Shown: positions 9,727 through 19,245 of the stretch, piece by piece
Layout of the letters: every line of letters begins with the position of its first letter
Numbering within the stretch: position 1 is the first letter of the stretch
Program-made: the position numbers and the translations under genes
Notes under the pieces: generated by a model
The model's database searches: none
The model's input: the letters and a program-made list of their open reading frames with translations, nothing else
Told to the model about the DNA's origin: nothing
Source: Maribacter sp.
GTDB lineage: Bacteria > Bacteroidota > Bacteroidia > Flavobacteriales > Flavobacteriaceae
Length of the DNA: 33,220 bases
Assembly: GCA_024228355.1 (NCBI GenBank)
Contig: JAAETN010000382.1
Span: forward strand, 1 to 33,220
Reading direction: 5' to 3'

Positions 9727-10749
9727 GTGAGAATTAATCTAATAAGTGATACTGTAACAAAGCCTAGCCGAGGAATGTTGGAGGCTATGATGAGTGCTGA
9801 AGTTGGTGATGATGTTTTTAAGGCCGACCCTTCGGTAAATCTTTTGGAAGAAAAAGCAGCAAAATTATTCGGTAAGGAAGCAGCATTGTTTTTTCCAAGT
9901 GGGACAATGGCCAATCAAACTGCAATTAAGTTACATACACAACCAGGAGAGCAATTAATTTGCGACAAGTTCGCACATGTGTATAACTATGAGGGTGGGG
10001 GAGTTAGTTTTAATAGTGGTGTTTCATGTAAACTGGTCGATGGTCATCAAGGCATGATGTCTGCGGGGCAGGTTGAAGCAGCCATAAATCCACCTGACTT
10101 TTACCACAGCCCGTTGACCACTTTGGTGTGTATTGAGAATACTACCAATAAAGGTGGTGGTGCCTGTTGGGATTTTGAAGAACTAAAAAGAATAAAGGAA
10201 GTTTGTGCTGCCCATGGTCTTGCCTATCATCTTGACGGTGCCAGGATTTGGAATGCACTTGTTGCCAAAAATGAAACCCCTGAACAGTACGGTAAACTTT
10301 TTGACACCATTAGTATTTGCTTCAGTAAGGGCCTAGGCTGCCCTGTAGGATCTGTTTTGATGGGAAGTAAGGAATTAATGGACAAAGCACTGAGAATACG
10401 TAAAATTCTAGGCGGAGGCATGCGACAAGCAGGATATTTGGCTGCTGCTGCTGTTTATGCGCTGGACCACAATATCGAAAGACTGGCAAATGATCATCAA
10501 AAAGCTTCGGAAATAGGAAAGATCTTGAAAGGACTGCACTATGTTAAAAAGGTGGAACCCATTGAAACGAACATAATTATTTTTGAAATTGATGAGAAAA
10601 TTTTGAAAGAAACTGATTTTGTCAATCAATTAGCAAAAAATGACATTTCAATTATTGGCATGGGGCAAGGAAAATTAAGAATCGTAACACATATGGATTA
10701 TACAGATAAGATGCATGAATCTTTTTTGTCTACCCTTAAAAAACTATAG
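9727..10749 (+). CDS. ltaE: Low-specificity L-threonine aldolase / beta-eliminating lyase family
   Basis: MRINLISDTVTKPSRGMLEAMMSAEVGDDVFKADPSVNLLEEKAAKLFGKEAALFFPSGTMANQ; PLP lysine region CFSKGLGCPVGSVLMG. Confidence 0.92.
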   Translation: MRINLISDTVTKPSRGMLEAMMSAEVGDDVFKADPSVNLLEEKAAKLFGKEAALFFPSGTMANQTAIKLHTQPGEQLICDKFAHVYNYEGGGVSFNSGVSCKLVDGHQGMMSAGQVEAAINPPDFYHSPLTTLVCIENTTNKGGGACWDFEELKRIKEVCAAHGLAYHLDGARIWNALVAKNETPEQYGKLFDTISICFSKGLGCPVGSVLMGSKELMDKALRIRKILGGGMRQAGYLAAAAVYALDHNIERLANDHQKASEIGKILKGLHYVKKVEPIETNIIIFEIDEKILKETDFVNQLAKNDISIIGMGQGKLRIVTHMDYTDKMHESFLSTLKKL

Positions 10750-10755
10750 AGGTAC

Positions 10756-11089
10756 TGGTGTTACGAAGGGTATCCTGCTGAGTTCACAACTATCGAAACT
10801 CAAGTTATAGGGGCCGACGCTACAGTAGCCAAAACCACAATTGGATCTAATAATGCTTCCTATACCAAAAGAATATTATTAGAGCCTGCACGGGTAGTAG
10901 AAGAAGTTATTCCTGCGCAGTATGATGAGATTACAAAAACTGTTTTAGATAAGGATGCTTATACTGTTGAAGAAACAGTACCTGCCTGAAAGAAGAGCCA
11001 AAGCAGTAGCAGATTACTTAATTACAAAAGGAGTTAACTCTAGTTTACTAGTAGCCAATGGTTACGGTGAAAATAAAGTAAAAGAATAG
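10756..11089 (+). pseudogene. Decayed OmpA-family outer-membrane protein remnant
   Basis: Reading from 10756: WCYEGYPAEFTTIETQVIGADATVAKTTIGSNNASYTKRILLEPARVVEEVIPAQYDEITKTVLDKDAYTVEETVPA then TGA at 10987-10989. After a frame change, 10991..11089 reads RRAKAVADYLITKGVNSSLLVANGYGENKVKE*, which resembles the end of an OmpA peptidoglycan-binding domain. No plausible start codon; the rest of the domain is missing. Confidence 0.7.
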
Positions 11090-11192
11090 ATGTAAAGAGG
11101 GTGTTTCTTGTACTGAGAGAGAGAGCATGCTGTAAACAGAAGAACGAAATTTAGGTTAATCAATAACTAAAACGATTACTCTTACCACAATG

Positions 11193-11228
11193 AAAAAAGG
11201 GCATCCTGTAATGGGACGCCCTTTTTTA
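11193..11228. terminator. Rho-independent terminator, likely bidirectional
   Basis: AAAAAAGGGCATCC-TGTAAT-GGGACGCCCTTTTTT stem-loop with flanking A and T tracts. Confidence 0.8.
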
Positions 11229-11246
11229 CTAAAATCAAATTTAATG

Positions 11247-11699
11247 TTATTTGTATTTATTCAATAAGTCCAAATGATATTGAATTTCACCATTCATGCT
11301 ATAGCCAGAATACTCATCCAGTGCATTGCCTTTGCCATTTACTATTTTGAGTAAGGGAAATACGCCTTTTTTGTTATACTTACCCATGACCTCCTTGTTA
11401 TGTGCCATTTGCTCCGGGGTAAGCAAGTCACTATTTCTAGGAACATCTACATATAATAACACGTAGTCTTTGGAGATTGCCTTGAACTCCTGGGAATCGA
11501 AGAGGTCTGTCTTTAGCATTTTGCACGGTGGGCACCAGTCGCTACCCGTAAAATAGACCAGTACATTCTTGCTTTCCTTTGTTGCTTCCTTCAAGGCTTT
11601 GTCATAGTCTGTTAACCATTTAGAATCCTTAACGACATCAAAATCGGCCTGAGCACTTAAAATTAGAGGTAAAAGGAATAATATAAATGCTTTTTTCAT
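11247..11699 (-). CDS. Exported thioredoxin-like protein (Thioredoxin_7-type)
   Basis: Signal peptide MKKAFILFLLPLILSAQA; VYFTGSDWCPPCKMLKTDLF (CPPC active site). Confidence 0.85.
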   Translation of the reverse strand: MKKAFILFLLPLILSAQADFDVVKDSKWLTDYDKALKEATKESKNVLVYFTGSDWCPPCKMLKTDLFDSQEFKAISKDYVLLYVDVPRNSDLLTPEQMAHNKEVMGKYNKKGVFPLLKIVNGKGNALDEYSGYSMNGEIQYHLDLLNKYK

Positions 11700-11740
11700 A
11701 AACCTGTTTTTTTCTGAATATCAAAAAACTTGCCAACTTG

Positions 11741-12067
11741 TTATTTGAATAACGAATCCATTCCCGGAATATTGGGCATTCCTTCTTTTGCAACGGCAGC
11801 CAGTTCGGTTTCATTTACATTTGTTGCCTTTTCAATTGCTTTGTTTAAGGTCAAGATCAAATAGTCCTCTAGTTGTTCTTTATCCCCTAGTAAACTATCA
11901 TCTATCTTGATTTCCTTAATTGATCTATTCGCAGTAATCGATACTGATAACAGATCATCAGATGAGTTTTCCTGCAGATAAACCGTATCCAACCTTTTCT
12001 TAGTAGCCTCTACTTTTTCTTGGGTTTCTTTGAGTTTCCCCATCATACCCATCATATCTCCAAACAT
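11741..12067 (-). CDS. YbaB/EbfC family nucleoid-associated protein
   Basis: 108 aa; [29 protein letters not shown]...[42 protein letters not shown]. Confidence 0.9.
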   Translation of the reverse strand: MFGDMMGMMGKLKETQEKVEATKKRLDTVYLQENSSDDLLSVSITANRSIKEIKIDDSLLGDKEQLEDYLILTLNKAIEKATNVNETELAAVAKEGMPNIPGMDSLFK

Positions 12068-12126
12068 AATTACTTTTTAAATTGCTAAGCTCAAAATTAC
12101 TAAATTGTACCGATAATCAAATTTGT

Positions 12127-14265
12127 ATGATACAAATAGGAAAAAGAACCTTAGTTTTTGTGGTAAGCATTACTTTTGCGGTTTCTTGCCAAAACGAAAA
12201 GAATACCATGACGAAAACCGAAGCCCCAGTTGCTAAAAAAGTTTCAAAGGAATTAACCATTCATAGTGATACAAGAATAGATGATTACTATTGGATGAAT
12301 GACCGTGAAGATGCTGAGGTAATAGATCATTTAGAAAAGGAAAACAAATACTATAATAAATTGACAGCCCACACCAAGGACTTTCAGACTAGTTTATTTG
12401 AGGAAATGAAATCGAGAATCAAGGAAGATGACTCATCGGTGCCCTATGAACAAAATGGATATTGGTATGTAACCAGATATGAGACCGGCAAGGAGTATCC
12501 TATCTATAGTCGTCATAAAGGTTCTTTGGAGGCACCGGAGGAAATTATGTTCAATTGCAATGAAATGGCAGAAGGACATGAGTTTTTTAATTTAGGCGGA
12601 ATTGCAATAAGTCCGGATAATAAATTAGCCTCTTTTGGGGTAGATACAATTTCCAGAAGATTATATACCATTCAGATAAAAAACTTGGTCACTGGTGAGA
12701 TATATGTCGATAAAATAGACGATTCTACCGGAGGATCAGTATGGGCGAATGATAATAAAACCTTGTTCTATAGTAAAAAAGATTCCGTAACATTAAGATC
12801 CGATAAAATCTTCAAACATACTTTTGGAACCAATGCTGCTGAAGATAAAATGGTTTTTCATGAAGAGGATGATACATTTGGCACATATGTATACAAGTCC
12901 AAATCAAAAAAATATGTAATTATTGGATGTTACAGTACACTGACTTCTGAATTCCAGATTCTTAATGCCGATACTCCTGATGCTGCATTTAAGGTTTTCT
13001 CACCTCGTAAACGAGGATTGGAGTATTCCATTTCCCATTATGGTGATTCATTTTATGTATTGACAAATAAGGACAAAGCGAAGAATTTCAAATTGATGAA
13101 AGTAGCTGAAACCAATACTTCCTCAGAAAATTGGAAAGAGTTCATCCCACATCGAGATGATGTATTATTGGAAGAGATTAATATTTTCAAGGAGTATTAC
13201 GTACTTTCTGAACGTGAAAACGGTCTGAATAAATTAAAAATTTCCCGTTGGGATGAAAAAGATAGTTTTTACTTGCCATTTAAAAGTGAAACATACACAG
13301 CTTATGTGAGTAGAAATCCCGAGTTTGATACTGATACCTTGCGTTACGCGTATAATTCAATGACCACACCTAGTTCAGTAATTGATTTTAATATGAAAAC
13401 AAAGGGTCAAGTGGTCAAAAAAGAACAGGAAGTCTTAGGTGGTAAGTTCAAAAAAGAGAATTACAAATCAGAACGAATCTGGGCTACGGCAAGGGATGGG
13501 GTTAAGGTACCTATGTCAATAGTATATCACAAAGACACCAAGATCGATACAAATACCCCTATTTTACAATATGCTTATGGATCCTATGGCGCAACCATCG
13601 ACCCATATTTCTCAACAGTGCGACTAAGTTTGTTGGATCGCGGCTTTGTGTATGCCCTTGCCCATATTAGAGGCGGGCAATATTTGGGAAGGCAGTGGTA
13701 TGAAGATGGTAAATTGTTGAAAAAGAAAAACTCATTTACAGATTTTATAGATTGTTCTAAACATTTAATTGAAAATAAATATACCAGTACTGACCATTTA
13801 TACGCAATGGGAGGTTCAGCTGGGGGATTATTAATGGGCGCAGTCGTTAACATGGCGCCTGAAGTATATAATGGGGTAATATCTGCCGTACCTTTCGTTG
13901 ATGTTGTTACCACAATGTTAGATGATTCAATTCCCTTGACCACTGGGGAATTTGATGAATGGGGCAATCCTAACGAAAAAAAATATTATGATTACATGAA
14001 ATCATATTCCCCATATGATAACGTTATAGCCATGGACTATCCCAATTTATTTGTTACCACGGGATTACATGATTCACAGGTGCAGTATTTTGAACCAGCA
14101 AAATGGGTGGCAAAAATCAGAGAGCTTAAAACTGATAACAACTTATTGTTATTTGATATTAATATGGATGCAGGTCATGGTGGGGCTTCTGGTCGTTTTG
14201 AAGCTCTGAAAGAGGTTGCAAAGGAATATGCATTTTTATTGGATTTAGAGGAAAAAATCCAATAA
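12127..14265 (+). CDS. S9 family peptidase, oligopeptidase B-like lipoprotein
   Basis: Lipobox-like VSITFAVSCQNEK from the start at 12127; ISPDNKLASFGVDTISRRLYT; catalytic GGSAGGLLMGAVVNMAPE; C-terminal DAGHGG. Confidence 0.92.
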   Translation: MIQIGKRTLVFVVSITFAVSCQNEKNTMTKTEAPVAKKVSKELTIHSDTRIDDYYWMNDREDAEVIDHLEKENKYYNKLTAHTKDFQTSLFEEMKSRIKEDDSSVPYEQNGYWYVTRYETGKEYPIYSRHKGSLEAPEEIMFNCNEMAEGHEFFNLGGIAISPDNKLASFGVDTISRRLYTIQIKNLVTGEIYVDKIDDSTGGSVWANDNKTLFYSKKDSVTLRSDKIFKHTFGTNAAEDKMVFHEEDDTFGTYVYKSKSKKYVIIGCYSTLTSEFQILNADTPDAAFKVFSPRKRGLEYSISHYGDSFYVLTNKDKAKNFKLMKVAETNTSSENWKEFIPHRDDVLLEEINIFKEYYVLSERENGLNKLKISRWDEKDSFYLPFKSETYTAYVSRNPEFDTDTLRYAYNSMTTPSSVIDFNMKTKGQVVKKEQEVLGGKFKKENYKSERIWATARDGVKVPMSIVYHKDTKIDTNTPILQYAYGSYGATIDPYFSTVRLSLLDRGFVYALAHIRGGQYLGRQWYEDGKLLKKKNSFTDFIDCSKHLIENKYTSTDHLYAMGGSAGGLLMGAVVNMAPEVYNGVISAVPFVDVVTTMLDDSIPLTTGEFDEWGNPNEKKYYDYMKSYSPYDNVIAMDYPNLFVTTGLHDSQVQYFEPAKWVAKIRELKTDNNLLLFDINMDAGHGGASGRFEALKEVAKEYAFLLDLEEKIQ

Positions 14266-14343
14266 TTAAAAAAAAAGAGTAATTTTGTCGGGGAATTTTA
14301 ACAATTTCTCAATTGTTTGGATTTCAAAATTTAGACCGCCTTT

Positions 14344-15396
14344 ATGGAACATAAGATAAATGCCTATAATAGTATCCTAGATTTAATAGGAAACACTCCA
14401 CTAATCAAACTGAACAAACTAACTGCCAATTTAACGGGTAACTATTATGCCAAGGTTGAAGGCTTTAACCCAGGACATTCTGCCAAAGATAGGATCGCAT
14501 CCTATATCATAGAACAAGCAGAAAAGAAAGGGATTCTGACCGAAGGGAGTACAATTATCGAAACTACTTCTGGAAATACTGGCTTTAGTTTGGCTATGGT
14601 GAGTATAATCAAGGGATATGAATGTATTTTGGCAGTTAGCTCAAAATCATCAAAGGATAAGATCGACATGCTTAGGTCAATGGGCGCTACTGTGCATGTG
14701 TGTCCTGCGCACGTTAGTGCTGATGATCCACGATCATATTATGAGGTTGCAAAACGCTTGCATGAAGAAACCAAAGATTCTGTATATATAAACCAATATT
14801 TTAATGAATTGAATATAGATGCACACTATGCATCTACTGGTCCTGAGATTTGGGAGCAGACCAATGGGAACATCACCCATCTTGTAGCCTGCAGTGGTAC
14901 TGGTGGAACCATTTCAGGCATTGCTAGGTACTTAAAAGAGAAATCCCAAAATGCTGGGACCGATGTTCGTATAATTGGCGTTGATGCTTTTGGTTCAGTA
15001 TTGAAAAAATACCACGAAACCGGTGAATTTGATGCGGATGAGATTTATCCCTATAGAATTGAAGGATTAGGTAAGAATCTGATACCATCTGCAACTGATT
15101 TCGACTCTATCGATGAGTTTATTAAGGTATCGGATGAGGAAAGTGCCCATGCTGCCCGTGAATTGGCCAAAACCGAGGGTATTTTTGCTGGTTATACCAG
15201 TGGAGCCGTAATGCAAGCAGTGAAACAATTGGATGCATTGGGTAAATTCGGAAAAGATAGCAATATAGTTGTTGTATTCCCAGATCACGGTTCCCGTTAT
15301 ATGAGTAAGATATATAGTGATCAATGGATGGAAGACCAAGGTTTCCTAGGAACAGAGGTAGAGCAAGAAACCCAAAAAGTACAGTTTATTAAATAA
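14344..15396 (+). CDS. PLP-dependent cysteine synthase family enzyme; candidate cysteate synthase
   Basis: [30 protein letters not shown] (PLP Lys), [28 protein letters not shown]. Family call is strong; the cysteate role is inferred from context. Confidence 0.88.
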   Translation: MEHKINAYNSILDLIGNTPLIKLNKLTANLTGNYYAKVEGFNPGHSAKDRIASYIIEQAEKKGILTEGSTIIETTSGNTGFSLAMVSIIKGYECILAVSSKSSKDKIDMLRSMGATVHVCPAHVSADDPRSYYEVAKRLHEETKDSVYINQYFNELNIDAHYASTGPEIWEQTNGNITHLVACSGTGGTISGIARYLKEKSQNAGTDVRIIGVDAFGSVLKKYHETGEFDADEIYPYRIEGLGKNLIPSATDFDSIDEFIKVSDEESAHAARELAKTEGIFAGYTSGAVMQAVKQLDALGKFGKDSNIVVVFPDHGSRYMSKIYSDQWMEDQGFLGTEVEQETQKVQFIK

Positions 15397-15420
15397 CATT
15401 CAACTTATTTGAAAAATAGT

Positions 15421-15455
15421 AAAAGCAGCGATGGTAACAACACTGCTTTTTTTTT
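15421..15455 (+). terminator. Possible intrinsic (attenuating) terminator between the two PLP-enzyme genes
   Basis: AAAAGCAG-N14-CTGCTTTTTTTTT stem-loop plus T tract. Confidence 0.5.
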
Positions 15456-15521
15456 GGCCCTAAATAAGTTATGAATGCTAATGAAAAATCTATATTTTTG
15501 CAGATAAACCAACTAGGTATA

Positions 15522-16781
15522 ATGAAAGACTTATTTGAAAGAATAATTGAGAACAAAGGTCCATTGGGCAAATGGGCTTCTCAGGCAGAAGGATATTTTG
15601 TTTTTCCAAAATTAGAGGGTCCAATTTCCAATAGAATGAAGTTCCAGGGTAAGGAGGTCATTACTTGGAGTATCAATGACTATTTGGGTCTTGCAAACTT
15701 ACCAGAAGTAAAAAAAATAGATGGGGAAGCGGCCGCTGAACATGGTTCTGCCTACCCAATGGGAGCAAGAATGATGAGTGGTCATACCGATTTTCATGAG
15801 CAGTTAGAGCAAGAATTGGCCGCTTTTGTAAAGAAAGAAACCGCTTATTTATTGAATTTTGGTTATCAAGGAATGGTTTCTGCCATTGATGCTTTGGTAT
15901 CTAAAGATGATATCATTGTTTATGATGTTGATTCCCACGCTTGTATTATTGATGGTGTTCGTTTACATATGGGTAAGCGTTTTACTTTTAAGCATAATGA
16001 TATTGAGAGCCTGGAGAAGAACCTGGAGCGTGCCAAGAAAATGGCTGAGCAAACAGGAGGAGGAATTTTAGTTATTTCAGAAGGTGTTTTCGGGATGAGG
16101 GGTGAACAAGGTAAATTGAAGGAAATCGTTGCCCTAAAGAAAAAATATAAGTTTAGATTATTTGTTGATGATGCCCATGGTTTTGGAACTTTAGGCAAAA
16201 CCGGGGCAGGAGCAGGGGAAGAACAAGGTGTGCAGGACGATATAGATGTGTATTTTGCGACCTTCGCAAAATCAATGGCCGGGATAGGTGCTTTCTTGGC
16301 GGCAGACAAAGAAATAATAGATTATCTAAAATACAATTTGCGTTCCCAAATGTTTGCAAAATCACTCCCAATGATTTATGTAAAAGGAGCTTTGAAACGT
16401 TTGGATATGTTACGTACCATGCCTGAACTTAAGGCAAAACTTTGGAAAAACGTAAATGCTTTGCAGAATGGGCTCAAAGATAGGGGATTTGATATAGGAA
16501 CTACAACAAGCTGTGTAACACCGGTTTATTTAAGTGGTAGCATTCCTGAGGCAATGGCATTGGTAAAGGACCTTCGTGAAAATCATGGAATATTCTGTTC
16601 TATAGTCGTTTATCCAGTAATTCCAAAGGGAATGATTTTATTGCGTTTGATCCCTACTGCGACACATACTATGGACGATATTGCGGAAACCCTGGATGCG
16701 TTTTCTTCAATTAGGGAACGGCTGGAAAATGGCACATATAAGAGATTATCAGCAGCGGTAGCCGCTGCAATGGGGGAATAA
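15522..16781 (+). CDS. Alpha-oxoamine synthase family PLP enzyme (AONS/KBL/SPT-like); candidate cysteate-fatty acyltransferase or serine palmitoyltransferase
   Basis: TWSINDYLGLANLPEVKK, GSAYPMGARMMSGHTDFHEQLEQELAAF, VDDAHGFGTLGKTGAG, ATFAKSMAGIGAF (PLP Lys). The start at 15522 (MKDLFERIIENKGPLGKWA) is preferred over 15471. Confidence 0.88.
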   Translation: MKDLFERIIENKGPLGKWASQAEGYFVFPKLEGPISNRMKFQGKEVITWSINDYLGLANLPEVKKIDGEAAAEHGSAYPMGARMMSGHTDFHEQLEQELAAFVKKETAYLLNFGYQGMVSAIDALVSKDDIIVYDVDSHACIIDGVRLHMGKRFTFKHNDIESLEKNLERAKKMAEQTGGGILVISEGVFGMRGEQGKLKEIVALKKKYKFRLFVDDAHGFGTLGKTGAGAGEEQGVQDDIDVYFATFAKSMAGIGAFLAADKEIIDYLKYNLRSQMFAKSLPMIYVKGALKRLDMLRTMPELKAKLWKNVNALQNGLKDRGFDIGTTTSCVTPVYLSGSIPEAMALVKDLRENHGIFCSIVVYPVIPKGMILLRLIPTATHTMDDIAETLDAFSSIRERLENGTYKRLSAAVAAAMGE

Positions 16782-16810
16782 GGCGAATTTCCTTTGTTAA
16801 TTAAATACTG

Positions 16811-16853
16811 AATTCCAAATTCCCATACATTCATTGGAATTTGGAATTTTTTT
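16811..16853. terminator. Intrinsic terminator between convergent genes
   Basis: AATTCCAAATTCC-N12-GGAATTTGGAATT (13-bp perfect stem) followed by a T tract. Confidence 0.8.
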
Positions 16854-16860
16854 AATGAAA

Positions 16861-18003
16861 CTACTGCAAATCTTTCCTATAAGTCCGTCGTCGTTTATAG
16901 ATTTCCGGATTAAAATGTTTCCAGATTTGTTTTATCGCAATGTTATCTTCCAATTCTGGCGTACGAACACAATTTTCAATCTTTTTTTCTGAGAAAGTCT
17001 TATAATATTCATTGAAAATAACGGCTGTTACACCTTTGTTTTGGTATTCAGGATGTACACCTATCAAGTAAAAAAGTACATCCTTACTTCGCTTCTTAGC
17101 CCTTAATAGATGAAAAATACCAAAAGGAAACAATTTACCCTTAGACAATTGAAGTGCTTTTGAGAACGATGGCATAACAATGCCAAAAGCAATAAGCTCA
17201 TCATTTTTATCTAATATGAATTTAATGTATTCAGGATTTATAAAACTGATATATTTCTTCTTGAAATAGGATTTTTGTACATCGGTGATGGGAACAAAGG
17301 ACGATAGGCTGGAATACGTTTCATTGAACAAATCAAACATCTTATCAGTCATGGGTAGGACATCCTTTGTCTTCGTAAAGTTAACTGCTTTAATACCGTA
17401 TCTTCTTTTTACCAATTCGTTGGCTTTAATGAAGAACTTTGGATCGGCATTTGAAAAAGGAAATCTGTTTTCCATGTATTCCTTTTCCTTTGCAAATCCC
17501 AAGCGCTCATAATGACTTTGGTAGTAAGAATGGTTATACCAGGTGATCATAGTTCCCATTTCATTGAATCCCTCTATAAGCACTCCAACTTTGTCTAAAT
17601 TTGAAAATCCAACGGGCCCTTCCATAAACTCCAAATTATTCTCAAGGCCAATTTCACCCACTTTTTGCAATAATGCTTCAGACACTTCAGTATCGTTAAT
17701 AAAATCAAACCAACCAAAGCGCATCTTTTTTACATTTTGTTGATTAATTTCAATCTTATTGATTATGGCTACTATTCTGCCGGCGACTTCTTTGTTTTTA
17801 TAGGCAAGGAAAAAACGTGCATCTGCATTTTCGAAGGCAGGATTTTTGGTTTTATCAAACGTTTCCAATTCGTCATTGATAATGGGGGGGACCCAAAAGG
17901 GTGAGTCTTTGTACAGCGAAAAGGGGAACTTGACAAATTTCTTTATTTCGGCTTTTGAGATAGCTTCTTTTAGGGTGACCATACGATTATTTTGAAAGGT
18001 CAA
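16861..18003 (-). CDS. GNAT-fold acyltransferase, about 380 aa
   Basis: C-terminal GNAT-like segment VLFYLIGVHPEYQNKGVTAVIFNEYYKTFSEKKIENCVRTPELEDNIAIKQIWKHFNPEIYKRRRTYRKDL; N-terminal FPFSLYKDSPFWVPPIINDELETFDKTKNPAFENADARFFLAYKNKEVAGRIVAIIN. Confidence 0.75.
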   Translation of the reverse strand: MTFQNNRMVTLKEAISKAEIKKFVKFPFSLYKDSPFWVPPIINDELETFDKTKNPAFENADARFFLAYKNKEVAGRIVAIINKIEINQQNVKKMRFGWFDFINDTEVSEALLQKVGEIGLENNLEFMEGPVGFSNLDKVGVLIEGFNEMGTMITWYNHSYYQSHYERLGFAKEKEYMENRFPFSNADPKFFIKANELVKRRYGIKAVNFTKTKDVLPMTDKMFDLFNETYSSLSSFVPITDVQKSYFKKKYISFINPEYIKFILDKNDELIAFGIVMPSFSKALQLSKGKLFPFGIFHLLRAKKRSKDVLFYLIGVHPEYQNKGVTAVIFNEYYKTFSEKKIENCVRTPELEDNIAIKQIWKHFNPEIYKRRRTYRKDLQ

Positions 18004-18090
18004 TATTAGCGATATTAATCAAAAACAGGAAATTTACGAACCAATTTTTAATTGAATTTCAATGATTGAATTCAATAACTTGAAAGTGTA

Positions 18091-19158
18091 TTAATCGCTA
18101 TTTTTCCTTTGGGATTTTTTGAGTTTTCGAAGTTGTTTCTTGGTAGGGCCCAAGTCAACATCCTCAGCACCGGAACCTCTATTCTTCTTACTTTTCTTTT
18201 TACTTTTCTTGTTCTTTTTCATACTGTTCTTCCTGATTTCCCCTCCATTATGATCAGCATTCTGATCTTCGATGGCTTTGGGCGCGTCATTATGAAAATC
18301 AAACCGATATGATACACCTGCACTAATAAAAATCCGCGATGGGCTATTCTTGAAACTTGCTCCGAGATTAATATCGGCCTGTAGATTTTCATTGAAAAGA
18401 TGGGCGACACCACTACGCAATAATACATCTGAATAGCGATCACTTTTAATACCCTGATTTTCCACAAAAACACTCCATTTAGGATTTCTAAAGGCATGTG
18501 AGAGAGATAATAAATAACTCATTTCCGGAAAATCGGAGCCAATACGGTCATAGGCCAAATTTGAGATGAGTACAATCCTCGGTGAAATTCGACTTTGAGT
18601 GGCGACCATTACACGTGGTGAAACTGTTGGGTCACCCACATAAAATGGATTATCTCCAAGCACAAAACTAGCCCCGGCATATAATGAAACTGACGGTATC
18701 AGGTTTTTAAGTTGAAAAACATTGTTTGCCCGCCAACTGTATAAATTTGGTTTATCATTTTTGTAACGGTCGTATATAAGATATTTAAGCCCAATTCTAT
18801 TTCTATAAAAATCGGTCCTTGATTCGCTTGCTGCAAAATCGGTAAAGGTTATGTTCTGGTTTTGAAAGGTACCTTCCCAGTTTATTTCAAGTTGTTCGAA
18901 TAAAAGTCCGTACCGCAATGAAATATCAGTACCCCAGATATTGCTTTGAGTATTCAAAAGACTGTGATCTTGTTGTTCGTAGAACAGACCAGTTTCTAAT
19001 TGCAATACATTTTTTCCAATGGCATAGGCGCTAACAGATAAACCTGGTCTGTTTGAATTAATGACATCGGTATATTGGGATAACCCTAAAAATGGAATTG
19101 AAAAAAGTAATATTAGAGTATAATACCTTACCTTTTTCAATTCGGAATTACCGTCCAT
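18091..19158 (-). CDS. Outer-membrane transporter-like protein (Phenol_MetA_deg-type) with basic Lys-rich C-terminus
   Basis: SNRPGLSVSAYAIGKNVLQLETGLFYEQ...ISPRIVLISNLAYDRIGSD...SVFVENQGI...SAGVSYRFD barrel-like strands; tail KKNKKSKKKSKKNRG...TKKQLRKLKKSQRKNSD. Confidence 0.7.
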   Translation of the reverse strand: MDGNSELKKVRYYTLILLFSIPFLGLSQYTDVINSNRPGLSVSAYAIGKNVLQLETGLFYEQQDHSLLNTQSNIWGTDISLRYGLLFEQLEINWEGTFQNQNITFTDFAASESRTDFYRNRIGLKYLIYDRYKNDKPNLYSWRANNVFQLKNLIPSVSLYAGASFVLGDNPFYVGDPTVSPRVMVATQSRISPRIVLISNLAYDRIGSDFPEMSYLLSLSHAFRNPKWSVFVENQGIKSDRYSDVLLRSGVAHLFNENLQADINLGASFKNSPSRIFISAGVSYRFDFHNDAPKAIEDQNADHNGGEIRKNSMKKNKKSKKKSKKNRGSGAEDVDLGPTKKQLRKLKKSQRKNSD

Positions 19159-19245
19159 AGTTTGTTTTTATTATTATTTTAAGACTTTTGCTCATTTAAT
19201 ACAACGTTAGAATTGTACTTTTGATATAAATTATTTAAAATTAGT

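Noticed and set aside
13584-13967. 127-aa minus-strand ORF inside the S9 peptidase gene
   Set aside because: Antisense to the catalytic region of a confident gene.
18065-18076. 12-bp palindrome ATTGAATTCAAT
   Set aside because: AT-rich and short; easily expected by chance and not clearly placed at a promoter.
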